64,000 bases of DNA from Pseudomonadales bacterium (GCA_022822135.1 JAJECH010000018.1:1-64000), one strand, 5' to 3'; positions 1 to 8,477 are shown, counted from the stretch's first letter. The notes: generated by a model from the letters alone, not told the origin. Made by a program: numbers and translations.

Positions 1-135
1 CGAAGTACCTTACGGGCTCACGGTTACGTCGTTCGACAAAACCGTATCGAAAAGCCGAATATAAGACTGTCCCCGATCAAGTCTCAATCGCAAAGCATGA
101 AAATTCTCGATGGAATAGAGGGCGAGTCCATATAA
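1..135 (+). other. Possible 3' end of an upstream gene, or non-coding
   Basis: One forward frame is open from the window edge to a TAA at 133-135 and gives 44 residues with no domain I recognise. A second forward frame is also open but stops at 62-64. The evidence cannot decide between the tail of a truncated gene and chance. Bases 136-193 show nothing I can assign. They lie between this possible end and the stop codon of the convergent regulator gene. Confidence 0.2.
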
Positions 136-193
136 GCCTAAACCGATTCGTCTAGTTCCTGCTTCGGGCAGGAATCACACAGATCACATCAGT

Positions 194-1063
194 CTAAGGT
201 TCTTTGAACGATAGCTCGAAGAACTTTTTCATGTAGTCATCCGCCCGTTTGGCATCACCCATCTTCTTATAGATTCTCGCCAAACATTGAAATGACTCGA
301 GTATTCCGTCCGCTCGCTTGAGATGCTCGATCGCCATTTCATTGGACTCGAACATTTCAAACAAAATCCCCAGGTTGTAGTTGCCAATTTGGTGTGCGCA
401 ATCTACAGCCAACGCTTTTTCGTAGCAATAGCGAGAATCGAGTTGACGTCCACTTAAGAAGTGGAGTCGGCCTAGATTCACCCATGCATCCGCGTTGTTC
501 TCATCATAGCTGATACAGATTTCGTACGCACGCTTTGCCTCTGCGTCATTTTCATCGTCTTCGCAATCAAGCGCGTATTGATACCAATCCTCAGCGTCTG
601 GTGAATCGGAACGAACCCTTTGTGCGACGCGCAACGATTCAAGCGTACGTACCAAATTGGCACGTTTCGGCTGCAGTACATCGTTGAAGTCGAAAGCACG
701 TTCGCCAGTTTCTGGGTCAAGTAAACCATGCTCTGACTGAACCAGAATATCGCCACCAACCAACCCGGAATTCTTGATGAACTTGATTGCTGATGAGTGA
801 CTTAAATCGTCACCGCGTGTACGACGAACGTTTAAATACGCGTCTACGACTTTCGCGAAGCTCGTGCCTTCATCGATAAGTCTGCCGATATCACAGGCAA
901 CAACCATATCCTGAAAACGGTAGATGAGCTTGGCGTTATCTTGCTTAATCGGGTCTAGAAGCTGCTTCTTTCGAAGCTGATGGAGCTGGTACTCGTTAAG
1001 TCCTGACTTACCGCAGACTTCCCGAGTCGTAAACCCGTCAATCGTCTTACGGTCAACATCCAT
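194..1063 (-). CDS. MerR-type HTH / TPR fusion protein, putative regulator
   Basis: The 289-residue protein has two parts. Residues about 8-80 look like a MerR-family winged HTH: a conserved 'FTTREVCGKSGLNEYQLHQL' stretch, then a sheet-like segment and a helix. Residues about 155-285 carry tandem tetratricopeptide units with the usual small/aromatic spacing (for example 'DAWVNLGRLHFLSGR' and 'GNYNLGILFEMFE'). A central segment of about 75 residues links them. MerR-like heads bind DNA and TPR tails bind proteins, so a protein-responsive regulator is a fair inference. Its target is unknown. The gene stands alone and runs the same way as the small secreted-protein gene 188 bp upstream. It starts at an ATG. 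The assignment to MerR/TPR is good and the function is inferred. Confidence 0.85.
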   Translation of the reverse strand: MDVDRKTIDGFTTREVCGKSGLNEYQLHQLRKKQLLDPIKQDNAKLIYRFQDMVVACDIGRLIDEGTSFAKVVDAYLNVRRTRGDDLSHSSAIKFIKNSGLVGGDILVQSEHGLLDPETGERAFDFNDVLQPKRANLVRTLESLRVAQRVRSDSPDAEDWYQYALDCEDDENDAEAKRAYEICISYDENNADAWVNLGRLHFLSGRQLDSRYCYEKALAVDCAHQIGNYNLGILFEMFESNEMAIEHLKRADGILESFQCLARIYKKMGDAKRADDYMKKFFELSFKEP

Positions 1064-1251
1064 GTTTCTTACGCCATGTGCTTACTGCACTACGTCCGAT
1101 TTTACAAACTCGCGGTGATTTGCAAACAAAAAAATGGCTAACCGATTCGCTAGACTAGATTCGTTTTGCAACTACTCGTCATATCTCTGCGACACAACGT
1201 AAGCCAGTCGCTAACTAGACGCTGATGAGGTCTGCGTTTAACGGATGCACG

Positions 1252-1785
1252 CTATTCAACACGGCCCGTCTGTAAAGCGTCTCGAAGCAGTTCGATTTGG
1301 TAATCGGTAATCGGTTCAAATTTCGGTATCGTGCATCTAGGACCCCAAGTCCGACGTCCAAACTCAAACACCTCGGTGCGCACATAGTCACCCACGCACA
1401 ACCTTGACGAACCGCGCGACTCGAGATTTAGGACTGCTTTTCGATGTAACCCAAAACAATGCCTACCAAACTGCACAAGTATTTTTGGACGGCCTTCACC
1501 ACGCATGGTGAACACGATGTGGCGTTTGCTAAGTACCTCGTGATCGCGAATTGCCATCTTTGAGATACAGTGCGTGCGATCTTCGTAGTCCTTAGGGTTA
1601 GGTTTTGAATCGAGAATGCTCGCCAACGTGATCGGGGTTTCCTTATCAGTCTCTTCAGCTTTCGCCTGATTCTCGACTTCGCTCTCCTCGCTTTGTACCC
1701 CGAGAAGAACCAAGGTACCTAGAACCAAGAAAAGTGTGACCTGGACCCACCGCGTTAGTCCTACTTTTGCATCACTCGCTCGCAT
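1252..1785 (-). CDS. Small exported conserved protein, DUF6491-like
   Basis: The protein has 177 residues, with one hydrophobic segment at about residues 13-31 that can serve as a signal anchor. An acidic, low-complexity linker follows (residues 32-50). The C-terminal 110 residues form a compact domain with paired cysteines: 'THCISKM', 'RHCFGLHRK', 'SRLCVGDYV' and 'GPRCTIPKFEPIT'. The pattern resembles the periplasmic DUF6491 family, for which I know no biochemical function. The cysteine positions suggest two disulfide bonds, which fits an exported location. No partner gene is evident: the sirtuin gene 87 bp upstream is on the same strand but its role does not suggest a link. The family call is tentative. 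Confidence 0.75.
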   Translation of the reverse strand: MRASDAKVGLTRWVQVTLFLVLGTLVLLGVQSEESEVENQAKAEETDKETPITLASILDSKPNPKDYEDRTHCISKMAIRDHEVLSKRHIVFTMRGEGRPKILVQFGRHCFGLHRKAVLNLESRGSSRLCVGDYVRTEVFEFGRRTWGPRCTIPKFEPITDYQIELLRDALQTGRVE

Positions 1786-1872
1786 CGCGACCGAATCCTC
1801 TCGACGGCATAACGAAGGCTCAATCAGTATCTTACGAAATGATGGTCTTCGACCGTAATCGTACCTAATTCG

Positions 1873-2727
1873 TTAGACCTTTAGGCGCTTAATCAGTTCT
1901 TCAAATGTCGACGTAATCTCGCCGCGAATCGTTAATGACGCAAGTTCGTCGCCACGAGTTACACCGTATCCTAGTATCGCGATTGGAATTCCTTGAGCGT
2001 GAGCTAATTTCACCAATCTGAAGCTCGAATAAACCATCAACGACGATCCAACCACGAGCACACCTTTCGCTTGACGAACCGCTTCGTTCGCGTTGCGTTT
2101 CACCTCCGAACTGATGTTAGCCCCAAAAAACACCACATCCGGTTTCAAGACGCCACGACAAACTTCACAGTGTGGTACAACGAACGATTCATCAACTTCG
2201 ATCGAATAGTGGCCTTCTCCACCGGCGTCTGGCATAACGGCCGCTGCAACAAATTGCGGGTTTGTCAGCTCGAGTCGCTGTTGGATCTCCTCTCGACGCA
2301 CTTGCGTCTGACAACTCACGCACGTCACCGTTCTAAGCGATCCGTGCAATGGAATGATGGTTCGCTGACCACTTGCTTCGTGCAGGTCATCTACATTCTG
2401 AGTGATTACGCTGCCGACGAACCCCTGTTCCTCTAAACGTTTGAGAGCGATATGAGCGATATTCGGCGTTGCTTTAGAAAACAGACGCCAGCCGAGCATG
2501 CTCCTCGCCCAGTAACGCCTTCGAGCATTGACCGACTTTAGGAAATCATCAAGTAGAACAGGTTGAGGACGCTTCCAGTTGCCTTCGGCGTCGCGATAGT
2601 CGAATATCCCGGAATCTGTACTACAACCCGCGCCGGTTATCACACAGAGTGGCTGGTGTTCGCGTACGAAGCGAACGAGAGAACGTAGATCCTGATCTAA
2701 AGTTGCGTTCGAAGAATCGATCCTCAT
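1873..2727 (-). CDS. Sir2-family NAD-dependent protein deacylase
   Basis: A 284-residue sirtuin. The Rossmann part shows 'ITGAGCSTDSG' at residues 30-40, 'TQNVDDLHEASG' for NAD ribose binding, and 'LHGSLRT' with the catalytic histidine. Two CxxC pairs ('CVSC' and 'CEVC') form the zinc module, and 'PDVVFFGAN' closes the active site. The GAGCST signature and the length point to the class II (SIRT4-like) branch that is common in bacteria. One residue is unusual: the normally strict GIPDY/FR loop reads 'GIFDYR', with Phe at position 42 in place of Pro. The product should remove acyl groups from lysines using NAD in the cytoplasm; its substrates are unknown. It is divergent from the small gene at 2800, with 72 bp between the two start codons. 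Confidence 0.93.
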   Translation of the reverse strand: MRIDSSNATLDQDLRSLVRFVREHQPLCVITGAGCSTDSGIFDYRDAEGNWKRPQPVLLDDFLKSVNARRRYWARSMLGWRLFSKATPNIAHIALKRLEEQGFVGSVITQNVDDLHEASGQRTIIPLHGSLRTVTCVSCQTQVRREEIQQRLELTNPQFVAAAVMPDAGGEGHYSIEVDESFVVPHCEVCRGVLKPDVVFFGANISSEVKRNANEAVRQAKGVLVVGSSLMVYSSFRLVKLAHAQGIPIAILGYGVTRGDELASLTIRGEITSTFEELIKRLKV

Positions 2728-2799
2728 GCTCTAGCGACTAGGATTTGCATATTAGGGAAATTTAGTTCAGCACCAAGTCGATGCGCAAAGGGGGATTCC

Positions 2800-3174
2800 A
2801 TGACAACCTATTCACAGGAAGTTGGACGATTTAAGTTTGACATCTCTTATCGTCGCATGCGTGGCGATCAAGGTTTGTCCATCCGGGTAAGTGGCCCAGT
2901 CGCGGACGAACAGCGGGAACTGCTTCGATTTGACTGTTTCGACAACAGTCCACACTATCACGTCGAAGTGTACGGTAAGAACGACATCACAGCCATTAAC
3001 GACGACGATGCGACCGAATGGTCACTCAGAAAACTGACCGAGGGGTTTGAGAGTTTAATCGTTGCGGCAGGTGCAGACGCATTGACCGCGGGAGAACGTG
3101 AGAAACTGGATAGTTCGTTGATGCGAGTCTCAGAGGACTCGCGTAAACTGGTCGCGGCAGAGCGCGGAGTCTAA
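2800..3174 (+). CDS. Conserved hypothetical protein, 124 aa
   Basis: A soluble 124-residue protein with no signal peptide or membrane segment. Beta-rich residues 1-70 include 'GRFKFDISYRR' and 'SPHYHVEVYG', and the C-terminal third is helical and charged. I do not recognise a characterised family. The start ATG has a strong purine-rich ribosome-binding site (GGGGGA, 5 nt upstream). The gene overlaps the 3' end of the convergent CoA-transferase gene by 4 bp and shares a short intergenic region with the divergent sirtuin gene. Coding status is supported by the Shine-Dalgarno site and by the absence of a better frame on either strand. Confidence 0.75.
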   Translation: MTTYSQEVGRFKFDISYRRMRGDQGLSIRVSGPVADEQRELLRFDCFDNSPHYHVEVYGKNDITAINDDDATEWSLRKLTEGFESLIVAAGADALTAGEREKLDSSLMRVSEDSRKLVAAERGV

Positions 3175-4370
3175 GTTTCGCTCGCGGAAGCAACCACACC
3201 CGAATCGACCAACTGATCCTGCTCTGTTCGCGAGTAACCAAGTTCTTCCAAAAGATTGCGCGAGTGTTCCCCTAGATGCGGCGCGCCGTGGCGCATCTCG
3301 GTGGGGGTACCTTCAAATCTCGCCGCGTTTCGGGCTTGACGAAGCGTCCCCGCATGCTCATGTTCCAATTCCACAACCACACCAGAAGCTTCGACTTGCG
3401 GGTGGCGAATCATTTCGTGACGTTTGAGAACTGGCGCACACGGTACCCCCGCCTCTTCTAAGCGCTCAAGCCAAACTTCTGCCGTCTCGGTCTTCAACAC
3501 ACTTTGGATCAGTTCTAATCGCTCGTTAGCGAAACGATCTCTACCTGCCGGCGTCCTAAAGCGTTCATCATCAAGCCATTCAGGTTTATTGAACGCGGTG
3601 CAAAGATTGCGCCACTGGTCATTCGTCATGACGCTCACACTGATATAGTCCGTGGACGTCTCGTAAATCAAGTCAATAAACGTCGCTGCAGCTGCCACGT
3701 CAACTTCTTTGCCAACGAACGTTTGGCTACCCATATCAGACGACCACATAAATGCGACGATCGAATCCAGCATTGAAAGTCGCACGTGCTGTCCCTTACC
3801 GGTACGCTCTCGAGCAAATAACGCAGACGTGACCGCCTGTGCTGCGGTAATTCCTGTCAACTTGTCCGGCAGAATCGTGCGAATCAGTCGTGGTCGCCCG
3901 TCATCGCTTCCGCCTTGAACGGATGCGAGCCCGGACAACGCTTGAATGATTGGGTCGTAGACGGGTTTGTGCGCCCAAGGTCCTTGTTCACCCCAACCGC
4001 TCATCGATAGGTAAATCAACCTCGGATTCACCTCTCGCAAATCGTCGTAATCAATCCCTAAGCGTTGCATAACACCTGGACGAAAGTTCTGCACGAAGAC
4101 GTCTGCGGTTTCGACCAACTTTAAGAGCAGTTTCCGACCATCTGAATGCTTGACATCGATCGCCATAGAGCGCTTGTTTCGATTGTTATTAACGAACGCC
4201 GCCGAGAAATGGCGTTGACCATAACCAGCGCGCCGCGCGTGGTCGCTGTTAACTGGCGCTTCAACTTTGATGACGTCAGCACCTTGATCGGCGAGAATCA
4301 TCGTTCCATAGGGACCAGCGATCATGGTCGTGAAATCGACAACGCGAATACCATCGAGTGGACCAGGCAT
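3171..4370 (-). CDS. Class III CoA-transferase (CaiB/BaiF family)
   Basis: A 399-residue protein of standard length for family III CoA-transferases, which move CoA from one carboxylic acid to another. Recognisable segments are 'GPLDGIRVVDFTTMIAGPYG' at the N-terminus, 'IKVEAP', 'RNKRSMAIDVK', 'NFRPGVMQRLG', 'LIYLSMSGWGEQGP', and 'RLSMLDSIVAF', which carries the conserved aspartate that forms the acyl-enzyme. The acid substrate cannot be read from the sequence. It is a single gene, convergent with the hypothetical gene at 2800 and divergent from the epoxide-hydrolase-like gene at 4619 across a 248-bp gap. Several CoA-ester enzymes lie further right in the window, so a role in organic-acid catabolism is reasonable. 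Confidence 0.93.
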   Translation of the reverse strand: MPGPLDGIRVVDFTTMIAGPYGTMILADQGADVIKVEAPVNSDHARRAGYGQRHFSAAFVNNNRNKRSMAIDVKHSDGRKLLLKLVETADVFVQNFRPGVMQRLGIDYDDLREVNPRLIYLSMSGWGEQGPWAHKPVYDPIIQALSGLASVQGGSDDGRPRLIRTILPDKLTGITAAQAVTSALFARERTGKGQHVRLSMLDSIVAFMWSSDMGSQTFVGKEVDVAAAATFIDLIYETSTDYISVSVMTNDQWRNLCTAFNKPEWLDDERFRTPAGRDRFANERLELIQSVLKTETAEVWLERLEEAGVPCAPVLKRHEMIRHPQVEASGVVVELEHEHAGTLRQARNAARFEGTPTEMRHGAPHLGEHSRNLLEELGYSRTEQDQLVDSGVVASASET

Positions 4371-4583
4371 GAATATCCGTATTTAGGAGGTTGTTTCGTG
4401 TAGCAAGGGGAGCACGGTCGCTGCCGCTTCCTTCGCACCAATTTATATCTGTGCCGCCTTGGAGCCACGGAATGAGGATCCACGTGGGCAACACCTTCTC
4501 AACCACAATTCAATCGTTAACAAAGTTGACGCCGCGCCATTCAGATAATCTCTGCCGCAAAAAGTAGGCGGTGCCCACTGACG

Positions 4584-4596
4584 CACTGTCACAGTG
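4584..4596. promoter_or_regulatory. Perfect palindrome upstream of the epoxide-hydrolase-like gene
   Basis: CACTGTCACAGTG is a perfect inverted repeat with 6-bp arms around a single C. An overlapping GTCACAGTGAC palindrome runs from 4588 to 4598. It ends 22 bp before the ATG at 4619 in the 248-bp divergent gap. Size and position fit a repressor operator, but no regulator can be named. The rest of this gap (4371-4583) shows nothing else I can assign. Confidence 0.3.
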
Positions 4597-4618
4597 ACTA
4601 GATTCACAGGAATATCTC

Positions 4619-5587
4619 ATGAGCGAAATCACCGAACGCGACATTCAGTCAAACGGTCTCAACATGCACATTGCGGAGGCAGGTGAAGGTCCACTTGTCG
4701 TGTTGTGCCACGGATTCCCGGAATCTTGGTATTCATGGCGACACCAGCTGCGCGCGCTCTCAGATGCTGGCTATCACGTCGTCGCACCCGATCAACGAGG
4801 ATACGGTGGCACGGACGCACCTCCCAATATCGACGAGTACACGATATTTCACCTCGTTGGTGACATTGTTGGATTGGTCGACGCTCTCGGCGAGTCCCAG
4901 GCTGTCGTGGTCGGTCACGACTGGGGATCACCCGTCGCGTGGAATTGCGCTAATTTGCGTCCTGACATTTTTCGTGGCGTGGCGTCTCTCTCTGTGCCGA
5001 TTGGTCCAAGAGGTTCTACCGCACCACTCGTCGCGATTAAAGAACTTTTCGGTGATCGGTTTTTCTACCAGCTCTACTTTCAAACGCCCGGTGTAGCTGA
5101 ACACGAACTTCAAAACGATATTCCGAAAACGATGCGCAAGATGCTGTTCGGTGCTTCAGGATCGGTCAATCGCAACAACATGTTCGAACCTAGCAACCCT
5201 GCACCGGATTCAGCATTTATGCTCGAGAGAATGCCTGACCCCGGCGATGATTTGCCCGAATGGCTCTCCAAAGAAGACGTTGACTACTACGTGAGCCAGT
5301 TCCAGAAGGCAGGATTTCGCGGCGGCCTAAATTGGTATCGCAACATCGACCGTAATTGGGAACTTTCGGGTTGCCTGCAGGGTTCGAAGATCGAGCCGCC
5401 TGCGTTCTTCATGACAGGTACACGCGATGTGGTGCCATTTAGCGAAAACGCGCTTTCTGCGATGAAAGCTGTCTTACCGAATCTCGTCGATGTGGTTGTT
5501 CTTGACGATATTGGACATTGGACGCAACAGGAAGCGCCTAAAGCCGTCAATGAAGGTCTAATCCGATTTTTGAATGGATTAGGTTGA
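4619..5587 (+). CDS. Alpha/beta hydrolase, epoxide-hydrolase type
   Basis: A 322-residue alpha/beta-hydrolase. The oxyanion segment 'HGFPESWYSWRHQL' starts at residue 31. 'DQRGYGGTDAP' and the nucleophile elbow 'VVGHDWGSPVAWN' follow, with Asp101 in the nucleophile position. An aspartate nucleophile together with the HGFPESW signature is the mark of soluble epoxide hydrolases and related haloalkane dehalogenases. The late acid lies near 'TGTRDVVPF' and the catalytic His is in 'IGHWTQQEAP'. The product should open epoxides to diols in the cytoplasm. The cap region (residues about 140-240) will set the substrate, which is unknown. The start ATG is preceded by an AGGAA Shine-Dalgarno site. The 3' end overlaps the convergent symporter gene by 9 bp. 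Confidence 0.9.
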   Translation: MSEITERDIQSNGLNMHIAEAGEGPLVVLCHGFPESWYSWRHQLRALSDAGYHVVAPDQRGYGGTDAPPNIDEYTIFHLVGDIVGLVDALGESQAVVVGHDWGSPVAWNCANLRPDIFRGVASLSVPIGPRGSTAPLVAIKELFGDRFFYQLYFQTPGVAEHELQNDIPKTMRKMLFGASGSVNRNNMFEPSNPAPDSAFMLERMPDPGDDLPEWLSKEDVDYYVSQFQKAGFRGGLNWYRNIDRNWELSGCLQGSKIEPPAFFMTGTRDVVPFSENALSAMKAVLPNLVDVVVLDDIGHWTQQEAPKAVNEGLIRFLNGLG

Positions 5588-7078
5588 TTCCTTCTGAGGT
5601 TCACGTTCTGCGGATGTGTGCTTTGTCAAGAAGAACTCACTGACCTCTGCCGTATTAACGCGTGGTGTCGTCCACGCCACGCCGACGTACACGCCCATTG
5701 ATATGACCAAAGCTGGTAGCACCTCGTGTAACGTGGCGCTCAACCCGAGATTGCGCCACACCAGAATCGTAGCAATTCCGCTTGCATAGGAAGCGATCAC
5801 GGCGGATGCGTTACCTCGTGACCAATGCAGACCGACCATGACGGCTGGTAAGAAACAAACGGCGTACAAACTACCTGAGAGTATCGTAATTTCGACGATA
5901 TCACCAAAGGGGTTCAACGCGAACAGGGCAGCGAACGCAGCGCAAGCGATGACACCAATACGAGTGTAAAAGGTCTGGCGTTCTTCACTCATTGGTACGA
6001 CCACGCCGATGACATCTCTCATCGTGACGGAACCCGCAACCAGCAACACGCTATCCATCGATGACATCGCCGCGGCTACGATCGCTACGACAAGAAAATC
6101 CGCAATGAGCAACGGAAATATCGCCGGGTCCTGAATGAGCATCGGCACGATAAGGTCGGTATCCGCGATGTCGTCGATCAAGAAATGCGCGTAGATACCA
6201 ATCGGAAATAGACAAAACTGGATGATCAACAATCCACCAATCGCAAATCCAATACCTTTCGAAACACTTGCCGCATCACGCAGGCCGTAAAAACGAGAGA
6301 TCTGCCGTGGATCAATTAGTAGCTTCATGGAACCTGCGAGTGCGATTCCCAAGACGACCAGGATTGGCGCACCAGCGTTCCAAGTGAACAAATACTCCGT
6401 GGCGGGTGCGTCCATGAGGTCGAAAATACGCCCGGGTCCGCCAACATGGTTTGTTACAAAACCAAATAGCAACATAGATCCGAGCAACATGAATATTCCT
6501 TGGATCACATCCGTTCGAACGACTGAGACGAAACCGCCGACGGATGTGTACACGAGCACTACCAGCAACATCAAGCCGACGGCCGCTTCATAAGGTATGC
6601 CTAAGAAAACCTGAAATAGATTACCGGCCCCCTTAAAGATGGCGATAAGATAGAGAATGCTTGCGAGTGCAATGATCAAACCGGTGAACACACGCACGCT
6701 TTGACTCGAAAACCTAGCAGCTAAAAACTCTGGTACCGTGACCGTATCAGTCATTGACGTAAAGCGGCGTAACTCGGGCGCAACTAAGCGCCACGACAGA
6801 TAAGTCGCAACCACGATCATCAACGGAAATAGCAGCCAAGGCGCGCCTAAGTCGTAGCCTTTACCCGCCAATCCAAGGTAGCTATTCGTACTCGCGAACG
6901 TTGCGAAAAAAGACACCCCGATGATGACACCGCCCATGTGACGGCCGCCCACGAGGTATCCCCCGATGGTCCCACTGCGCTTGAACCCAAGTCGCGCGTG
7001 CCAAAACAAGACGCCGCTATAGCAGACAAGCAGCACGACTGCGAACCAATGGTCCGTTAGGAAGGAACTAACGCTCAA
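5579..7078 (-). CDS. Sodium:solute symporter (SSS family)
   Basis: A 499-residue polytopic membrane protein with about 13 hydrophobic helices, the usual size for SSS transporters. Family features include 'GGRHMGGVIIGVSFFATFAS' near residue 45, 'YLSWRLVAPELRRFTSMTDT' with the charged loop before helix 3, 'TVPEFLAARF', and 'MSSMDSVLLVAGSVTMRDV' with the serine-rich sodium-site helix. It should import an organic solute across the inner membrane with Na+. The substrate is not predictable: the closest general look is the uncharacterised/acetate-pantothenate-proline side of the family. It is transcribed towards, and overlaps by 9 bp, the epoxide-hydrolase-like gene. The 56-bp gap upstream separates it from the divergent small membrane protein gene. 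Confidence 0.92.
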   Translation of the reverse strand: MSVSSFLTDHWFAVVLLVCYSGVLFWHARLGFKRSGTIGGYLVGGRHMGGVIIGVSFFATFASTNSYLGLAGKGYDLGAPWLLFPLMIVVATYLSWRLVAPELRRFTSMTDTVTVPEFLAARFSSQSVRVFTGLIIALASILYLIAIFKGAGNLFQVFLGIPYEAAVGLMLLVVLVYTSVGGFVSVVRTDVIQGIFMLLGSMLLFGFVTNHVGGPGRIFDLMDAPATEYLFTWNAGAPILVVLGIALAGSMKLLIDPRQISRFYGLRDAASVSKGIGFAIGGLLIIQFCLFPIGIYAHFLIDDIADTDLIVPMLIQDPAIFPLLIADFLVVAIVAAAMSSMDSVLLVAGSVTMRDVIGVVVPMSEERQTFYTRIGVIACAAFAALFALNPFGDIVEITILSGSLYAVCFLPAVMVGLHWSRGNASAVIASYASGIATILVWRNLGLSATLHEVLPALVISMGVYVGVAWTTPRVNTAEVSEFFLTKHTSAEREPQKEST

Positions 7079-7134
7079 TCACTCTCTTTCTAAAATTGCC
7101 TTAAAACATCACGAGGCAATGAGGTAGCGGTGCC

Positions 7135-7341
7135 TTGCGAGTCCTAATTTATTACGTTATACCCATCGTTGCACTTATTCTCGTGCTAATTTTTCTTTTT
7201 GCACGAAGTAAGAATGCACCAGTGAGCGGCGAGGATAAGCCTCTCATAAGCGTACCGATGATGATCATTGTGCTAGGCGTTGGCGGCGCCATCGGGGTAT
7301 TCGCGATTGCCTACGCGTTGGATTTGCTCGGCTTCTTCTAA
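7135..7341 (+). CDS. Small membrane protein with two transmembrane helices
   Basis: A 68-residue protein that is almost entirely two hydrophobic helices (residues 4-24 and 41-65) joined by a polar loop 'RSKNAPVSGEDKPL'. It begins at a TTG that follows a GAGG ribosome-binding site by 10 nt. An in-frame TGA just upstream excludes a longer form. No family is recognised. Its stop lies 7 bp from the stop of the convergent FmdB-like gene, and its start is back-to-back with the symporter gene. Confidence 0.6.
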   Translation: MRVLIYYVIPIVALILVLIFLFARSKNAPVSGEDKPLISVPMMIIVLGVGGAIGVFAIAYALDLLGFF

Positions 7342-7348
7342 CCAGCCT

Positions 7349-7633
7349 TCAGTCCGGTCTGCCTTTTGCCGGATCGCCTCTGCGGTTTATGTACCGCATC
7401 GGATCTGACTTAGGATCTTTGTTCATCGCCTGATCGACCATCTTGTCGTACTTTGGATCGAGTCGTTCAACTTTCGACAGACCCGAGAGTTTGACATTCA
7501 GTCTAGATACGATCGGCTTCGCACGCGTACCGCATCCGTGCTCGCATGGAACCGTCTCAGGTTTTTCGTTTATGTGAGCAAAGACGGTTGAGATTTCGCT
7601 GCATTTCTCGCAGCGATACTCGTAATACGGCAC
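7349..7633 (-). CDS. FmdB-type zinc-ribbon protein
   Basis: A 94-residue protein. The N-terminal 40 residues match the FmdB/CxxC regulatory zinc-ribbon family: 'MPYYEYRCEKC' then Cys30-x3-Cys34, giving four ligands (C8, C11, C30, C34). The rest is a polar tail that includes 'DPKYDKMVDQAMNKDP'. FmdB-like proteins are often encoded beside amidase or oxygenase genes, but their role is not settled. The gene starts 2 bp after the stop of the preceding SCP2-like gene and is the last gene of the five-gene di-iron operon. It may help metal handling or assembly of the oxygenase-like proteins; that is inference. Confidence 0.85.
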   Translation of the reverse strand: MPYYEYRCEKCSEISTVFAHINEKPETVPCEHGCGTRAKPIVSRLNVKLSGLSKVERLDPKYDKMVDQAMNKDPKSDPMRYINRRGDPAKGRPD

Positions 7634-7635
7634 GC

Positions 7636-8028
7636 CTATCGACCGCTCGCGCGTGCTCCATAGTCAACAAACGCTTGAATTGAACGCGAAATTCGCTCGA
7701 ACTGCAACCTCGCAATCGTGTTCTTCGTCTGAACAACATCATGCTTCTCGGCGTCAAGTCCGAGTAAACTCGGTGCGCGACCAAGGCGTCTTCGATAGAG
7801 GTACGAATTCCATTCACGTGTCGACATGGAAATGAGAATGTCCTCATCTTTAATCGAATCTGCGTCTGCTTCGCTTACGCTCTCTACTTCGAACGACTGA
7901 AACACCACACGTCTGCCGTGCTTCCCTGACTGGAAGCACACCGTCGCATCCGCGCTTCCTAGTGCGCGAAACGCGGGATCCTTATTCGCCTTTGTTCGCG
8001 CACTCGGCATCCAATCAAAAACTGCCAT
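7636..8028 (-). CDS. SCP2-like small protein, second copy
   Basis: A 130-residue soluble protein. The pattern 'DEDILISMSTREWNSYL' at mid-protein resembles the SCP2 sterol-carrier fold, in which a strand ending in Asp/Ile is followed by a helix. The preceding gene product has the matching 'DDCDFYLHMTTKDWRNML', and both end with an aromatic-rich helix near an R-x-Q-F-F/V segment, so the two are paralogues. SCP2-like domains bind lipids or other hydrophobic ligands. It lies 13 bp after its paralogue and 2 bp before the FmdB-like gene. A ligand-carrier role for the neighbouring di-iron proteins is inferred. The SCP2 assignment is by eye and not certain. Confidence 0.7.
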   Translation of the reverse strand: MAVFDWMPSARTKANKDPAFRALGSADATVCFQSGKHGRRVVFQSFEVESVSEADADSIKDEDILISMSTREWNSYLYRRRLGRAPSLLGLDAEKHDVVQTKNTIARLQFERISRSIQAFVDYGARASGR

Positions 8029-8041
8029 GTCTCAACTCAAG

Positions 8042-8473
8042 CTAATACGTGGTTTTAACGCGGGAAGAGCCGTCAAAAAAGAACTGTAGCGTCTGGTTGT
8101 AGCGGAAAAACAGGTCTTCCCGGTACTGATCATTGTGGGTGGAAGAAGATAGCCCTTCGACTCGTCCTAAATCGAGCGTGTTCAGCGTAAAGTTGTCCGT
8201 CGCATGCCCATGCTCTTGGATGTTGTCAAGCATGTTGCGCCAGTCTTTCGTCGTCATGTGAAGGTAAAAATCGCAATCGTCGAGCTTCGTTCTAGTGATC
8301 TTCTCTGCTTGACTACACTCGAAACCTTCAAACGTGAGCTGAAACAACTCTCGTCCAACTTGCACACCGACGACACAATTGCACGTGCCACTGCCAGCAC
8401 CGTGCATCGCGTCATCTTTGTTGTACACGTCACGTACGGCGTCGAACCACGCCACCGAAGGAAATTTGGCCAA
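8042..8473 (-). CDS. SCP2-like small protein, first copy
   Basis: This 143-residue reading starts at a TTG located 4 bp after the stop of the upstream ferritin-like gene, with a purine-rich AGGCGAG in front. A longer frame exists but would run back into the upstream gene, so the TTG start is preferred. The protein contains 'VGRELFQLTFEGFECSQ' and 'DDCDFYLHMTTKDWRNML', which align with the next gene's 'GRRVVFQSFEVESV' and 'DEDILISMSTREWNSYL'. The likely fold is SCP2-like, a hydrophobic ligand carrier. Twin copies in one operon suggest a heterodimer or two binding proteins. Function is inferred from fold and context only. Confidence 0.7.
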   Translation of the reverse strand: MAKFPSVAWFDAVRDVYNKDDAMHGAGSGTCNCVVGVQVGRELFQLTFEGFECSQAEKITRTKLDDCDFYLHMTTKDWRNMLDNIQEHGHATDNFTLNTLDLGRVEGLSSSTHNDQYREDLFFRYNQTLQFFFDGSSRVKTTY

Positions 8474-8477
8474 TGAT

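Noticed and set aside
478-759. 93-residue minus-strand reading inside the MerR/TPR gene
   Set aside because: It lies fully within the regulator gene in another frame and has no domain or ribosome-binding site.
2071-2436. 121-residue plus-strand reading opposite the sirtuin
   Set aside because: The sirtuin on the other strand has full family motifs; this reading is a shadow.
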